The position numbers and the translations under genes were made by a program. From Alphaproteobacteria bacterium (lineage in GTDB: Bacteria > Pseudomonadota > Alphaproteobacteria > SHVP01): DNA of 64,000 nt. This document shows, in pieces, positions 9,746-17,402 of the stretch (positions are counted from its first letter, which is position 1; each line of letters begins with the position of its first letter). The stretch covers positions 99,315-163,314 of the forward strand of contig JAVJOO010000010.1 in assembly GCA_040216735.1 (NCBI GenBank), written 5' to 3'. Below the pieces are notes generated by a model that was not told the origin of the DNA, made no database searches, and was given only the letters and a program-made list of their open reading frames with translations.

Positions 9746-11013
9746 GGTTTATCACTCAGTTTTTTTGTTCCGGCGTTCACGAACATGGGAAAGAAGCTCC
9801 GTTGGGTCTTAATCTTGATGACATCATTGACGGCGATCGTGTTGGACTTCCTCCTCTCACCACCGGCAGGGGTGATTACCTCAAGATCGGGGCTTTCAAT
9901 AACCGCAGCATTGATATCGTCGGCGTGAGCAGGAGTGACATTGTAAATGTTTTCGTAGAACTCGGTCACGGGCATGGCATCGCCGGCTTCCGTCACCAAC
10001 CGGGGAATATCCTCCAGAAGCTGAGTTTTGGCAGACGACCGGCCGTCACTGTCGAAGAGGTAGAGCATTCCTTCGTCATGCCGGGGATCATAGGACAGCA
10101 TGTTGAGACCTGAGCGGCCGAAATGCGCCTGAAGGCTGGCATTGTCATGGAGAATGTTGTTATAGACTTGCCTCGCTCGATAAGACTTCGCGAAATGGAT
10201 TAGCCAGTATCGCCACCCATCGGGGTTGTTGATGGAGAACGGGCTGACGTAAGGCGCATAGAGACCGAAAGCGTCAAAGACGATCCTTTCCGCAGTGCCA
10301 AGCCAATCCCTGCGGCTCATGATCGTTTCGAGCGAACGCATTTCGTTGCTTGACAGACTCAAATGGCTTAGCTGAGCGCGCAGGCGATCGGGATGATTTT
10401 TCTGGAGGAAGGTTATCAGCGAGCTGATGGCGAACGTGTAAAATATCTCAGCGGCCGGATAGGAGTGCATGATGTCGAGGATAGTACCTCGTTCAACATG
10501 GCTATGGCCGCATTGATCGAGGTTGAACAGGACACTTCGATATCGGCCCTGCTCCAACAGTTCTTTCACTTTCGGATAGGCGGACTCGAAGGACTCGTTC
10601 AAATATTCGATGCGCAAGTGGAGCTTGGCGCAGGTTTGCGCGATGTTGGCCTGCATTGGCCCAACGTGCGATCTCAGAAGCTCAATCGCTTCCCGTCTAG
10701 CGTCGTTAAAAATGAGCAGGCATTCGACTTCGATCGTGCCCAGACCCTGAGCAGCCCGATGTGCATTCACCGCCTCAACAGAGCGCTTCAGCTCCTCGAT
10801 GAAGATGAGAGGTGAGCCTGCGGTGCCGCACTGGTAGCGTCCGCCACCCGCAAAGCCGTCGACAATGGCGAGCCGGAAGCGCTCTTGCTGTGGCAGTTTG
10901 CAACGGACGGTCAGATAGGCGAATACGTATTCACGCAGGATTTTGTGCTTGCGTCGCGAATGCTCTTCTAGTTTTGCACCATCGGCCCATTCATATCGCT
11001 TCTCGACCATCAT
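9742..11013 (-). CDS. Three-Cys-motif partner protein TcmP
   Basis: A 423-residue member of the TcmP family, defined by its repeated association with Gp37/Gp68 three-Cys proteins. Visible features are the N-terminal EHSRRKHKILREYVFAYL helix and a Rossmann-like IVDGFAGGGRY loop resembling a methyltransferase SAM site, followed by LIFIEELKRS and LLIFNDARREA. A strong Shine-Dalgarno (GAGGGG) precedes a double ATG. It lies 23 bases after the Gp37/68 gene and overlaps the Mrr-like gene by four bases. The biochemical role is not established; context suggests nucleic-acid modification or defence. Confidence 0.82.
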   Translation of the reverse strand: MMVEKRYEWADGAKLEEHSRRKHKILREYVFAYLTVRCKLPQQERFRLAIVDGFAGGGRYQCGTAGSPLIFIEELKRSVEAVNAHRAAQGLGTIEVECLLIFNDARREAIELLRSHVGPMQANIAQTCAKLHLRIEYLNESFESAYPKVKELLEQGRYRSVLFNLDQCGHSHVERGTILDIMHSYPAAEIFYTFAISSLITFLQKNHPDRLRAQLSHLSLSSNEMRSLETIMSRRDWLGTAERIVFDAFGLYAPYVSPFSINNPDGWRYWLIHFAKSYRARQVYNNILHDNASLQAHFGRSGLNMLSYDPRHDEGMLYLFDSDGRSSAKTQLLEDIPRLVTEAGDAMPVTEFYENIYNVTPAHADDINAAVIESPDLEVITPAGGERRKSNTIAVNDVIKIKTQRSFFPMFVNAGTKKLSDKP

Positions 11014-11036
11014 GCCCCTCGGCAGCTTCTAGCCCC

Positions 11037-11822
11037 CTAGGCGTTGGCTTGAGGCGCTATTGGCATTTCATCCCACGTCCGTCCGCGATATTCGCGGCCA
11101 TTCGCCTTTTTTGAACGCTTCTTGTTGTCTTTTCCCCATGTGCCCCACTGTTTGAAAAAGAACGCGGTGCCGGCCTCCAGGCATTGAGCGTAGATTTCAT
11201 CGATCCATGCCTCTTTGATTGGCCGGGCCGACCTTCCGCTTTCGCCGCCAACGATGGCCCATTGGATGCCATCGAGATCGACGGTACCAACAGGGCCGAT
11301 TAGCGGTTCAAAGGAAATGAAGCGGATTGGGGCTGGCACCTTGCGTAGTTGCAAGATGCGATCAGTGACATCTGCGTTTTCGATGCTGGTGCCGAGCCAG
11401 ACATTGGGCAGTACATCGCCGATCTCTTTAGAAACAAGGGCGGCCATACGGTCCGGCCGCTTAGTGAGGATTTGGTAACTGTGGCGGGGCGTATCACGCA
11501 TCACCTGCCAGACGTCGAGAATGAATGCGTCGCTTACTCGTTCATGGAACAGGTCGCTCATTGAGTTTACAAAGATCTTGCGCGCCCTACCCCAACGATG
11601 TGGTATCGAGAGGGCGGCGCGATCCTCGCGAACCACGCCGTTCCAAACGGTGCGACGACCGGTCTTGCGGGTTAAGCCTGCATATTTCTCGACACCCATT
11701 GCCTCTAGGCGGTTAGCCATCGCCATAGCATAACAATGGGTGCAGCCGTCGGTTACGATTGAACAGCCCGCGACGGGGTTCCAGGTAGCGTCAGTCCACT
11801 CAATCTGGGTTTCGGCCATCAT
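11037..11822 (-). CDS. Phage Gp37/Gp68 family three-Cys-motif protein
   Basis: A 261-residue member of the Gp37/Gp68 (DUF5131) family. The N-terminus IEWTDATWNPVAGC, with cysteines spaced C-x6-C-x2-C, resembles a radical-SAM-like metal site, and the later segments FVNSMSDLFHERV, ILTKRPDRM, NVWLGTSIEN and WAIVGGESG are hallmarks. A good GGAGGG ribosome site precedes tandem ATGs. It heads the operon with TcmP and the Mrr-like nuclease. Family members occur in phages and defence islands; the reaction catalysed is not known to me. Confidence 0.88.
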   Translation of the reverse strand: MMAETQIEWTDATWNPVAGCSIVTDGCTHCYAMAMANRLEAMGVEKYAGLTRKTGRRTVWNGVVREDRAALSIPHRWGRARKIFVNSMSDLFHERVSDAFILDVWQVMRDTPRHSYQILTKRPDRMAALVSKEIGDVLPNVWLGTSIENADVTDRILQLRKVPAPIRFISFEPLIGPVGTVDLDGIQWAIVGGESGRSARPIKEAWIDEIYAQCLEAGTAFFFKQWGTWGKDNKKRSKKANGREYRGRTWDEMPIAPQANA

Positions 11823-12063
11823 GCCCTCCGTGGGTTTTCCTGTTTGCCGCTAGCTTACGTGCTTTGAAACTCTTCGCGCCAAATTCGACTGCGAGAATTC
11901 GGCTAACCACTCGCAATATCGCATTATCTGTGTTTTCAGGCATTTGGTCGAGGTAGGAGCGAAGAGTTGAGCGGCGATCCATCGACTGGACGGCACTATC
12001 AGCGATAGCGCTACGGCGACGATCCGATGCCCCTTGCGACAAGAAGCACTGAAGCGCGCTCAT
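11800..12063 (-). CDS. Small hypothetical protein, 87 aa, upstream of the Gp37/68 gene
   Basis: A basic 87-residue reading frame whose 3' end overlaps the Gp37/68 start by 23 bases. It contains a helical stretch (RSTLRSYLDQMPENTDNAI then LRVVSRILAVEFGAK) that looks like real protein rather than a shadow frame. The same frame stays open for some 15 codons upstream without a start codon, so the ATG may be internal to a truncated older gene. I recognise no family. It could be a leader gene of the three-gene operon or a remnant. Confidence 0.4.
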   Translation of the reverse strand: MSALQCFLSQGASDRRRSAIADSAVQSMDRRSTLRSYLDQMPENTDNAILRVVSRILAVEFGAKSFKARKLAANRKTHGGHDGRNPD

Positions 12064-12123
12064 ATCTGGAACGTTGCGAGAGAGGACGAGGAAGAAATCG
12101 CGACGCGGGTGTCCGGCGCTTGA

Positions 12124-12548
12124 CTACAGAAGCCTCATTTTACCAATCACCAAGATCTCTTTTGTAGGTTCACATGGCGTGGCTTCAACCAGCTCGAAAC
12201 GCCCTGCTTTGACGAAGCCAGCCTTGACGATATCTACGCCTTGTTGCTCGCACCACTGGCAAATCTCATCGACAGTGAATCTACGGTCGCGCACAATCAA
12301 TTCTCGCCGCAGTTGTTCATCCTTGTCGAACGTCTCCTTTCTCGCCGCAGTTGTTCATCCTTGTCGAACGTCTCCTTGCGTTACGCGAACGTTCGATCGC
12401 GATCGGGAAGCACGTAGTCTGGATTGAAGATCTCGCCACTAGCCTGCATCCTGTCGCTGGCAGGTAAGTCGTTGAGGTGAGGGAAGGGGTACTGAAGTAG
12501 TACAGTAGAACACAGCACGAAGACTCCAAATCGCACTTGAAGGTTCAC
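12124..12548 (-). pseudogene. Decayed gene resembling the C-terminal part of a class I methyltransferase
   Basis: On the minus strand a frame starting near GTG 12548 gives NLQVRFGVF, then YPFPHLNDLPASDRM and FNPDYVLPDRDRTFA, before a TAA. Beyond it lie KETFDKDEQLRREL, FTVDEICQWCEQQGV, FVKAGRFELVEATP and KEILVIGKM. The two parts are in the same frame only if one copy of a 38-bp tandem duplication inside the gene is removed; the TAA sits in a separate short insertion flanked by ACGTTC repeats. The tail resembles SAM-dependent methyltransferase ends, but the AdoMet-binding region is missing. Family call tentative; loss of function is clear. Confidence 0.6.
12302..12377. repeat. Perfect 38-bp tandem duplication inside a decayed gene
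   Basis: Bases 12302-12339 and 12340-12377 are identical and directly adjacent, both beginning TCTCGCCGCAGTTG. Because 38 is not a multiple of three, the duplication shifts the minus-strand reading frame. It looks like a single slippage or unequal-exchange event and is recent enough to be perfect. Confidence 0.95.
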
Positions 12549-12690
12549 AATTGGGAGGATACCGGGTAGACGAACGCCGCTGCGGTTGCGGCTCGTTCCC
12601 GTATGTTGCGCAGAATGCGGCAGTTCACCGCCAAGAAATACAAGTGCGTTCGGAAGCCGAGGCCGCCGTCGCTTCTAAAGGAGACTAAGA

Positions 12691-14055
12691 TTGCCTGTTC
12701 AAAAGGATGAGGTTCTAGACACACTCGCGACTCACGGGAACGTCGCTCAATTTGTCGCGTTTCGTCCCAGCCATCTGGGAGTACCGAAGCAAAGTTTCTC
12801 ACGCGTTGCGGGGCATGCCAGCAATTACCGGTTTTCCAATGCCTTCGAGGCTGTCAACGCGCTCTTGGCGCGCGGTGGCGAGGGTAAGGTAAATGTTCGT
12901 AGCTATCTGCCAGAGGACCCGCGAAGCAAGGAATTCGTCTACGCGCTCAGCACTGTCGACAGCGTGTTGTCTGCGGTTACAAGGCTAACCCGGGAGGGAC
13001 TCTCCACAATCGTAAACGAGACGATCGACGTTTCTGATGGTGGGGTTTCAGGTGTACTGCAGAGCAATACCTTGGAGTTTAGTCCGGACGATACGCCACG
13101 TTGTGTTGAGAAGCCGGGCGTACTTTCTATGTCATTTCAGCAAGGCATGGTCCTTCTAAAAACGGTTTACGGCTTCAGGCCCGATCTTGAGGCAAGTATT
13201 TCTGAGCGGACTGAGTTCAGCATTCACCCTAGGGCGCGAGGGTGGAAGGAAACCCATACGCTTCTTTGGGAGCGTGAAGAAAATAACGCTGCGCCGGCAA
13301 CTCCGACACTCCGTTGGCCAAACAACTTTAGCCGCCTCCTTGGCGACAAAGCGTTCGGCCTGCTGGTCGCGGATGGATTAGGTGTTCCAGTGCCCCGTAC
13401 GATTGTTGTGTCCCGGCGCCTTGGGCCCTTCATATTTGGGCGAGAAACAGGATCCAGCGAAGTTTGGACTCGCACTTGCCCAAGGGAACCTCAGCCCGGA
13501 CTCTATACGACGGTCAAGGGTTGGTTGGATCCTTTTAGTTTGCTAGCTCGCGAAGATCCAAGTGGAGGAGACATTAGTTCTGTACTTAGGCAAGATGCCG
13601 TAAATGCCGCATGGAGTGGAGCCGCAATCGCTGCCGCAGGAGAAGGAGTCGCAATCGAAGGAGTGCAGGGAGAAGGCGACCGCCTAATGCTGGGTCTTGA
13701 TCGTCCGCAACGTCTCCCCACGGCGATATTGGCTGACGTAGAGCTTATGTATCAGCACCTCGTCGGGAAACTCGGACCAGTGCGAATCGAGTGGGTTCAT
13801 GATGGTAAGCGAACATGGTGTGTTCAGCTTCACGTCGGCACTACACAGACTAGTGATTCTACCATTGTGCCCGGCGACGTTGACGAATGGTGGGAAATTC
13901 GCGCTGATATCGGGCTTCCCGCGATTCGTGAACGGCTTAACTTGTTACCGAAAGGGGCTGGCGTGCTGCTAGTTGGTGGCGTTGGAGTTACAAGCCACAT
14001 TGCCGACCTGCTACGCAAGAAGGGTTGTCCCTCGCGCGTGGTAGCGGCAGATTGA
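12691..14055 (+). CDS. Uncharacterised protein with ATP-grasp/PPDK-like segments, 454 aa
   Basis: The start is a TTG at 12691 with AAGGAG about 8 bases upstream. Residues 1-200 are unrecognised. Residues about 216-240 (LLGDKAFGLLVADGLGVPVPR) and 362-383 (GPVRIEWVHDGK then WCVQLHVG) resemble the PEP/pyruvate-binding ATP-grasp region of PEP synthase and pyruvate phosphate dikinase, where a GGKA-like loop opens and an IEW plus LLQ-R-P strand closes the nucleotide site. The final LLVGGVGVTSHIADLLRKKG looks like a phosphotransfer or swivelling piece. It converges on the DUF7002 gene (9-base gap) and belongs physically to the kinase-PurZ-like/HD cassette. Substrate unknown; the ATP-grasp call is an inference. 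Confidence 0.55.
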   Translation: MPVQKDEVLDTLATHGNVAQFVAFRPSHLGVPKQSFSRVAGHASNYRFSNAFEAVNALLARGGEGKVNVRSYLPEDPRSKEFVYALSTVDSVLSAVTRLTREGLSTIVNETIDVSDGGVSGVLQSNTLEFSPDDTPRCVEKPGVLSMSFQQGMVLLKTVYGFRPDLEASISERTEFSIHPRARGWKETHTLLWEREENNAAPATPTLRWPNNFSRLLGDKAFGLLVADGLGVPVPRTIVVSRRLGPFIFGRETGSSEVWTRTCPREPQPGLYTTVKGWLDPFSLLAREDPSGGDISSVLRQDAVNAAWSGAAIAAAGEGVAIEGVQGEGDRLMLGLDRPQRLPTAILADVELMYQHLVGKLGPVRIEWVHDGKRTWCVQLHVGTTQTSDSTIVPGDVDEWWEIRADIGLPAIRERLNLLPKGAGVLLVGGVGVTSHIADLLRKKGCPSRVVAAD

Positions 14056-14064
14056 AGTGATTAT

Positions 14065-14757
14065 TCAAGGCTTGTCGTCATCATTTGCGTGTGGTGCGCG
14101 CCAAACTTCATTGACTATCTTGTCATTCATCACTTCATGGACAGCCAGTAGGTGGTCAGATACGTCGGGCACCGAGTGCTCGACGAGCAACTCGACGACG
14201 TTGTTTTCCGCCCGGCGCGTACGTGCTCTGTCCTCAAATGGAAAATCGTGGACCGTCTTGAAGGTCTTGTGGCCGCGCGGCTGGGGCTTAAACAAGGTTG
14301 AGCCGCTGTTGATCGGGCTTAGGCGGATACGATCTCTGTGTGTTGCCACTAGGGCTCGTGCATCCAAGGTCAGCACGGTTTGGAGTTGATCTCGATAGGC
14401 GCGCGCTCGTAGTAGCCTCCAGATGCGTTCGCGCGACAACCAGAAAAACGTGTAGGAATTGAGCAAGCAATACCAATCAGTCGGCGTTAGACCGTCCTCG
14501 AGGCACTTCTCTAGTGCGCCATCAGACATTGGCTTTTGATCGCGGATCACAGCACCTTTACGATGCGGATGACTTAGGGGAACGGACTCGGGTCTACGAA
14601 TTCTGCCGTAGCGTTTCCGTTTCTCTCCTTTGACCGCGTAGTCCTCTAGGAGAGCCCCAACACTCATGAGGCCACGCTCTCTAATTGCTGGCCATGCGCC
14701 CTGATGGGCCATGTGCCAGAGACGCGGATATTGCCGGACAAGCTCCTCTTCAGTCAT
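14065..14757 (-). CDS. DUF7002 family protein
   Basis: A 230-residue protein that fits DUF7002 as I know it: LVRQYPRLWHMAHQGAWPAIRERGL at the start, a central PTDWYCLLNSYTFFWLSRER segment and the strand VLTLDARALVATHRDRIRLSPINSG. The arrangement (W-x-H-x-A near the N-terminus, a serine/threonine-rich strand and a late acidic residue) is reminiscent of DarT-like ADP-ribosyltransferase folds, but I cannot confirm catalytic residues. Its ATG overlaps the stop of the kinase-PurZ-like gene by four bases (ATGA), so the two are cotranscribed and probably functionally linked. Confidence 0.6.
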   Translation of the reverse strand: MTEEELVRQYPRLWHMAHQGAWPAIRERGLMSVGALLEDYAVKGEKRKRYGRIRRPESVPLSHPHRKGAVIRDQKPMSDGALEKCLEDGLTPTDWYCLLNSYTFFWLSRERIWRLLRARAYRDQLQTVLTLDARALVATHRDRIRLSPINSGSTLFKPQPRGHKTFKTVHDFPFEDRARTRRAENNVVELLVEHSVPDVSDHLLAVHEVMNDKIVNEVWRAPHANDDDKP

Positions 14758-16370
14758 TGGGATGGCTTGCGTTCTATCACGCCATCAGCAGCGAATGCCT
14801 TCGAAACCATTGAGACAGGGATTCCCGTGACGCGTTCAACGCGCTCGATAAAGCTGAGCGCCTCTACATTCAGCTCGTCGAAACATTTCGCTTTCCGGTT
14901 CTCAATCCCGAAGTAATCCGCAAACGTGACAGCGATCTCGGTGGCACCGTTTATCGCTGCTGCGTCACCCAATTGCGCCCAGTCGAACTCGGCTAGCCTG
15001 CGCTGCTTCCCGGAGACTGTGCCCGTCTCAGTGGATTTAAGCTCATCAATAGGGATCTTTGATCGCTGACTGAGTGTCTCGTAGCCTATTTCTTCGCCGA
15101 TCCAACCCGATGGACCACCTACCCGGATCGGGTAGGTGCGCAATACCATAATGACGTTGCGGACATGCATTGGTGCGACGCCGGCATCGGCGAGGCAGCC
15201 AGCGACGGAGGTCTCACGGGAAGTGACGTGCGGATAGAGGCCATGGTGGATGCTCAGCATTGTCCCTTGCGTGCCCTCGATAAGCACCGTCGACTCATTT
15301 TCCTGGAGTAGACCCAAGCGGTCTCGCACTTTTCTCAAAAACGGAGCGAGTGCGTCGACGTCGCGTGCTAGTCGCACCGGTGGTCCGAAGGTCTTGTTTC
15401 CCTTTCCCCGGTTTAGAATTTTGCGAGCGTTTGCGGCGCCTACTCCCTGTCCGGTCGTTGAGATATTCTGCAGGCCGCCACTTTCAACATCTCTGTCGGC
15501 TTCTTCGATGATCATGGCCTGCGGATCGATTGAGAGCCGTTCTCCGGACAGCTTATGGTCTGCGATCTCTTTCATGAGCTGCGGCAACCAGATCGTCGAG
15601 CCGGCGCCGATCAATATCTCCGCCCTTGGGTTCGCGCCTGTGCCGGAGGGAAGCTGAACGTATTTGTAGGGTGGTTCAGCCACCCTATGACCGGCATTCG
15701 GACCTCCAATTCGGACAAGAGCATTGTAACGTGTAGCGATGTGGGCGCAGACATTTCCCTTGCCTTCGCTTCCGTATTGCCCACCTACGAGGACGTCGAC
15801 AAGCTTCTGGTGACCTTGTGCCCCTGCCCCGAGCCCGCGCCAGGCTGCAGCCGTTCTTGCTAACAACACTGCATTGTAGTGATCCGTCTGGAGGACTAGG
15901 TCGGCGATACTAGCGAGGTTGCTCACCAAACGCTCGGTCCCGTGGCTGGCCGCATCACCGTAAGTATCGAATTCGCGAAGTTCCCTCGGTCGGCTTAGAT
16001 ACCTTCGCTCGAGTTCGTCTGGCGACGCAGTGAGATGAACATGAAAAACAGCGTCACCGAACTGTTCACGTAGTGCTATTAGTTGAGGTTTGATCCTGAC
16101 TGAGTCCAGGAGAAGGAGCTCGGCATCAAGTCCCTCTCCAAGCGCTTCACTAACCGCATGGGCTACCCAACGCCCGCCAGTCTCGCTATCAAGTCGGTCC
16201 CCCGCCTCCTGCAGCGATCTCCTTTCATTTTCGCAACCGGTAGTAGAAAGTATGTACTTTCGGGTTGATACTCGAGCGGCGCCAAACTCTCGCTCAAGGG
16301 CTGCTGCGAACTCCGATTTGCCTGCCCCAATGGGCCCCGAGGTCACTACAATGCTCCTCACGGAAATCAC
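14754..16370 (-). CDS. Fusion of P-loop (deoxy)nucleotide kinase-like domain and PurZ-like adenylosuccinate synthetase homologue
   Basis: Residues 1-165 form a P-loop kinase-like domain with Walker A GPIGAGKS (12-19). Residues 190-538 are a complete adenylosuccinate-synthetase fold: GGQYGSEGKGN (197-206), IGGPNAGHRV with the conserved His228, QLPSGTG, IEGTQGTML, HVTSRETS and SGKQRRLAEFDW. In PurA the first motif reads GDEGKGK, with the Asp acting on N1 of IMP; here that position is Ser201 (codon 15768-15770). The same Asp-to-Ser change marks phage PurZ, which acts on dGMP to make the precursor of 2-aminoadenine. The start is GTG 16370 (another GTG lies three codons on). It shares a 95-bp divergent promoter region with an HD phosphohydrolase gene and is followed, overlapping, by a DUF7002 gene. 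PurZ-like chemistry is inferred from one key residue. Confidence 0.8.
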   Translation of the reverse strand: MISVRSIVVTSGPIGAGKSEFAAALEREFGAARVSTRKYILSTTGCENERRSLQEAGDRLDSETGGRWVAHAVSEALGEGLDAELLLLDSVRIKPQLIALREQFGDAVFHVHLTASPDELERRYLSRPRELREFDTYGDAASHGTERLVSNLASIADLVLQTDHYNAVLLARTAAAWRGLGAGAQGHQKLVDVLVGGQYGSEGKGNVCAHIATRYNALVRIGGPNAGHRVAEPPYKYVQLPSGTGANPRAEILIGAGSTIWLPQLMKEIADHKLSGERLSIDPQAMIIEEADRDVESGGLQNISTTGQGVGAANARKILNRGKGNKTFGPPVRLARDVDALAPFLRKVRDRLGLLQENESTVLIEGTQGTMLSIHHGLYPHVTSRETSVAGCLADAGVAPMHVRNVIMVLRTYPIRVGGPSGWIGEEIGYETLSQRSKIPIDELKSTETGTVSGKQRRLAEFDWAQLGDAAAINGATEIAVTFADYFGIENRKAKCFDELNVEALSFIERVERVTGIPVSMVSKAFAADGVIERKPSQ

Positions 16371-16465
16371 CCCCTGCTAACGCCGAAGCTCCACTGCACC
16401 TAGATGTTGTATCAGGATGCAAGGTATGCAACAAGATGTTGAAAATAGGAAGGGAGAGTTGGCTC
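16371..16465. promoter_or_regulatory. Divergent intergenic region of the PurZ-like/HD cassette
   Basis: The 95 bases between the minus-strand kinase-PurZ-like gene and the plus-strand HD gene must hold the start signals of both. A ribosome-binding stretch GGAAGGGAGAG lies 8-9 bases before the HD gene ATG. Direct repeats of the kind ATGTTG...ATGCAA...ATGCAACAAGATGTTG occur in the middle and could bind a regulator. No promoter hexamers are clear enough to place. Confidence 0.4.
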
Positions 16466-17032
16466 ATGAACATGCTGAGATCGGTGGTGGCCGTGTCATT
16501 CGCTAAAGGTCCAACGATCATGTTGTCGAGCGGGAAGCAGTTCGATTTCCTTGATCCCCACAACAGTGAGTTTGACATCGAGGACGTAGCGCACGGCCTA
16601 GCTCATGTTTGCCGATATGCAGGGCAGTGCAGAGATTTCTACTCAGTAGCAGAGCATAGCCTGCTCGTATCGGATATGGTGGAGGACTACGCTTTCGAGG
16701 CACTCCTGCACGATGCGGCGGAGGCGTTCATCGGGGATATTACCCGACCACTCAAACAACTCGTGCCTGAGTTCAAGCGAATAGAGGCCGAGGTAGAAGA
16801 TGCGGTTATCGAACGGTTCGGCATGCGCCGGGACTATCGAGCGACGGTAAAGGAAGCTGATCTAAGGGTGCTAGCTGCTGAACAACTGCAGATTATGGCT
16901 CCAGGCTGCGCAGACTGGGCGCAACAAGCCGGAATCGAACCGGCACCCATAAGGGTGCGCCATCTGCGGCCATCAGAAGCAAAGCGTGAATTTCTCGCGC
17001 GATTCGCCAAACTGTGCGGCATACAAAGCTAA
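16466..17032 (+). CDS. HD-domain phosphohydrolase (YfbR/DatZ-like size and layout)
   Basis: A 188-residue single-domain HD protein with a full metal site: His64 in YSVAEHSLLVSDM, His82-Asp83 in EALLHDAAEAFIGD, and Asp132 in KEADLRVLAAEQ. The segment GDITRPLKQLVPEFKRIE is typical of the YfbR-like family of 5'-nucleotidases and dNTP hydrolases. In Z-genome phages a protein of this size and fold, DatZ, removes dATP. The ATG at 16466 is chosen for its strong GGGAGAG ribosome site. It is divergent from the kinase-PurZ-like gene. dATPase or dNMPase specificity is an inference from the neighbour. Confidence 0.85.
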   Translation: MNMLRSVVAVSFAKGPTIMLSSGKQFDFLDPHNSEFDIEDVAHGLAHVCRYAGQCRDFYSVAEHSLLVSDMVEDYAFEALLHDAAEAFIGDITRPLKQLVPEFKRIEAEVEDAVIERFGMRRDYRATVKEADLRVLAAEQLQIMAPGCADWAQQAGIEPAPIRVRHLRPSEAKREFLARFAKLCGIQS

Positions 17033-17162
17033 TGAAATACTTTGGTTGCGGTCACGGCATTCGTCTTCAGGAGCTGTCACCATCCCCAGGGTAGAGACGA
17101 TCTATCGAACCCTTCGTTAGTTAGCGACTCCGCGTTGCTGAGCATTCGACCGCCCTAGCCCG

Positions 17163-17402
17163 TCAGCCAGGTGGCGCCAGATCCAGGCCCGCATAGAGGC
17201 CTTGCATCTTAGTCCAGGCCGCGTCGAGCATCGCCTTCGCGGCGGCGCGGCTGTAGCTGTAGTCGTCATTCGTCGCCCCGGTCTTCACGACGAGGCACAT
17301 CTCACCCTTGGCAATCAGGTGAGCGGTGTTGCGACGACACTTCCGCTGTCGTTGAGCCTGCTCCACCCTGACGTGGACGAGGATGTCTCTTACCCTAGGC
17401 AC
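17163..17402 (-). CDS. Small Cys-containing protein linked to the helicase, 79 aa
   Basis: The product starts MPRVRDILVHVRVEQAQRQR and has cysteines in RKCRRN and GEMCLVV, followed by a C-terminal Ala-rich helix (AAAKAMLDAAWTKM). In related small proteins I recall, these positions form a zinc-binding knuckle (C-x-H...C); here only two Cys and one nearby His are evident. It overlaps the end of the upstream helicase gene by 8 bases, so it is made from the same transcript and is probably its partner. Function unknown. Confidence 0.65.
   Translation of the reverse strand: MPRVRDILVHVRVEQAQRQRKCRRNTAHLIAKGEMCLVVKTGATNDDYSYSRAAAKAMLDAAWTKMQGLYAGLDLAPPG

Noticed and set aside
16928..16944. A perfect tRNA-like T arm on the minus strand (GCCGG-TTCGATT-CCGGC)
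   Set aside because: It lies in the coding sequence of the HD protein, no matching acceptor or anticodon arm is found at the right distance, and the CCA is out of register. The protein frame explains the bases.
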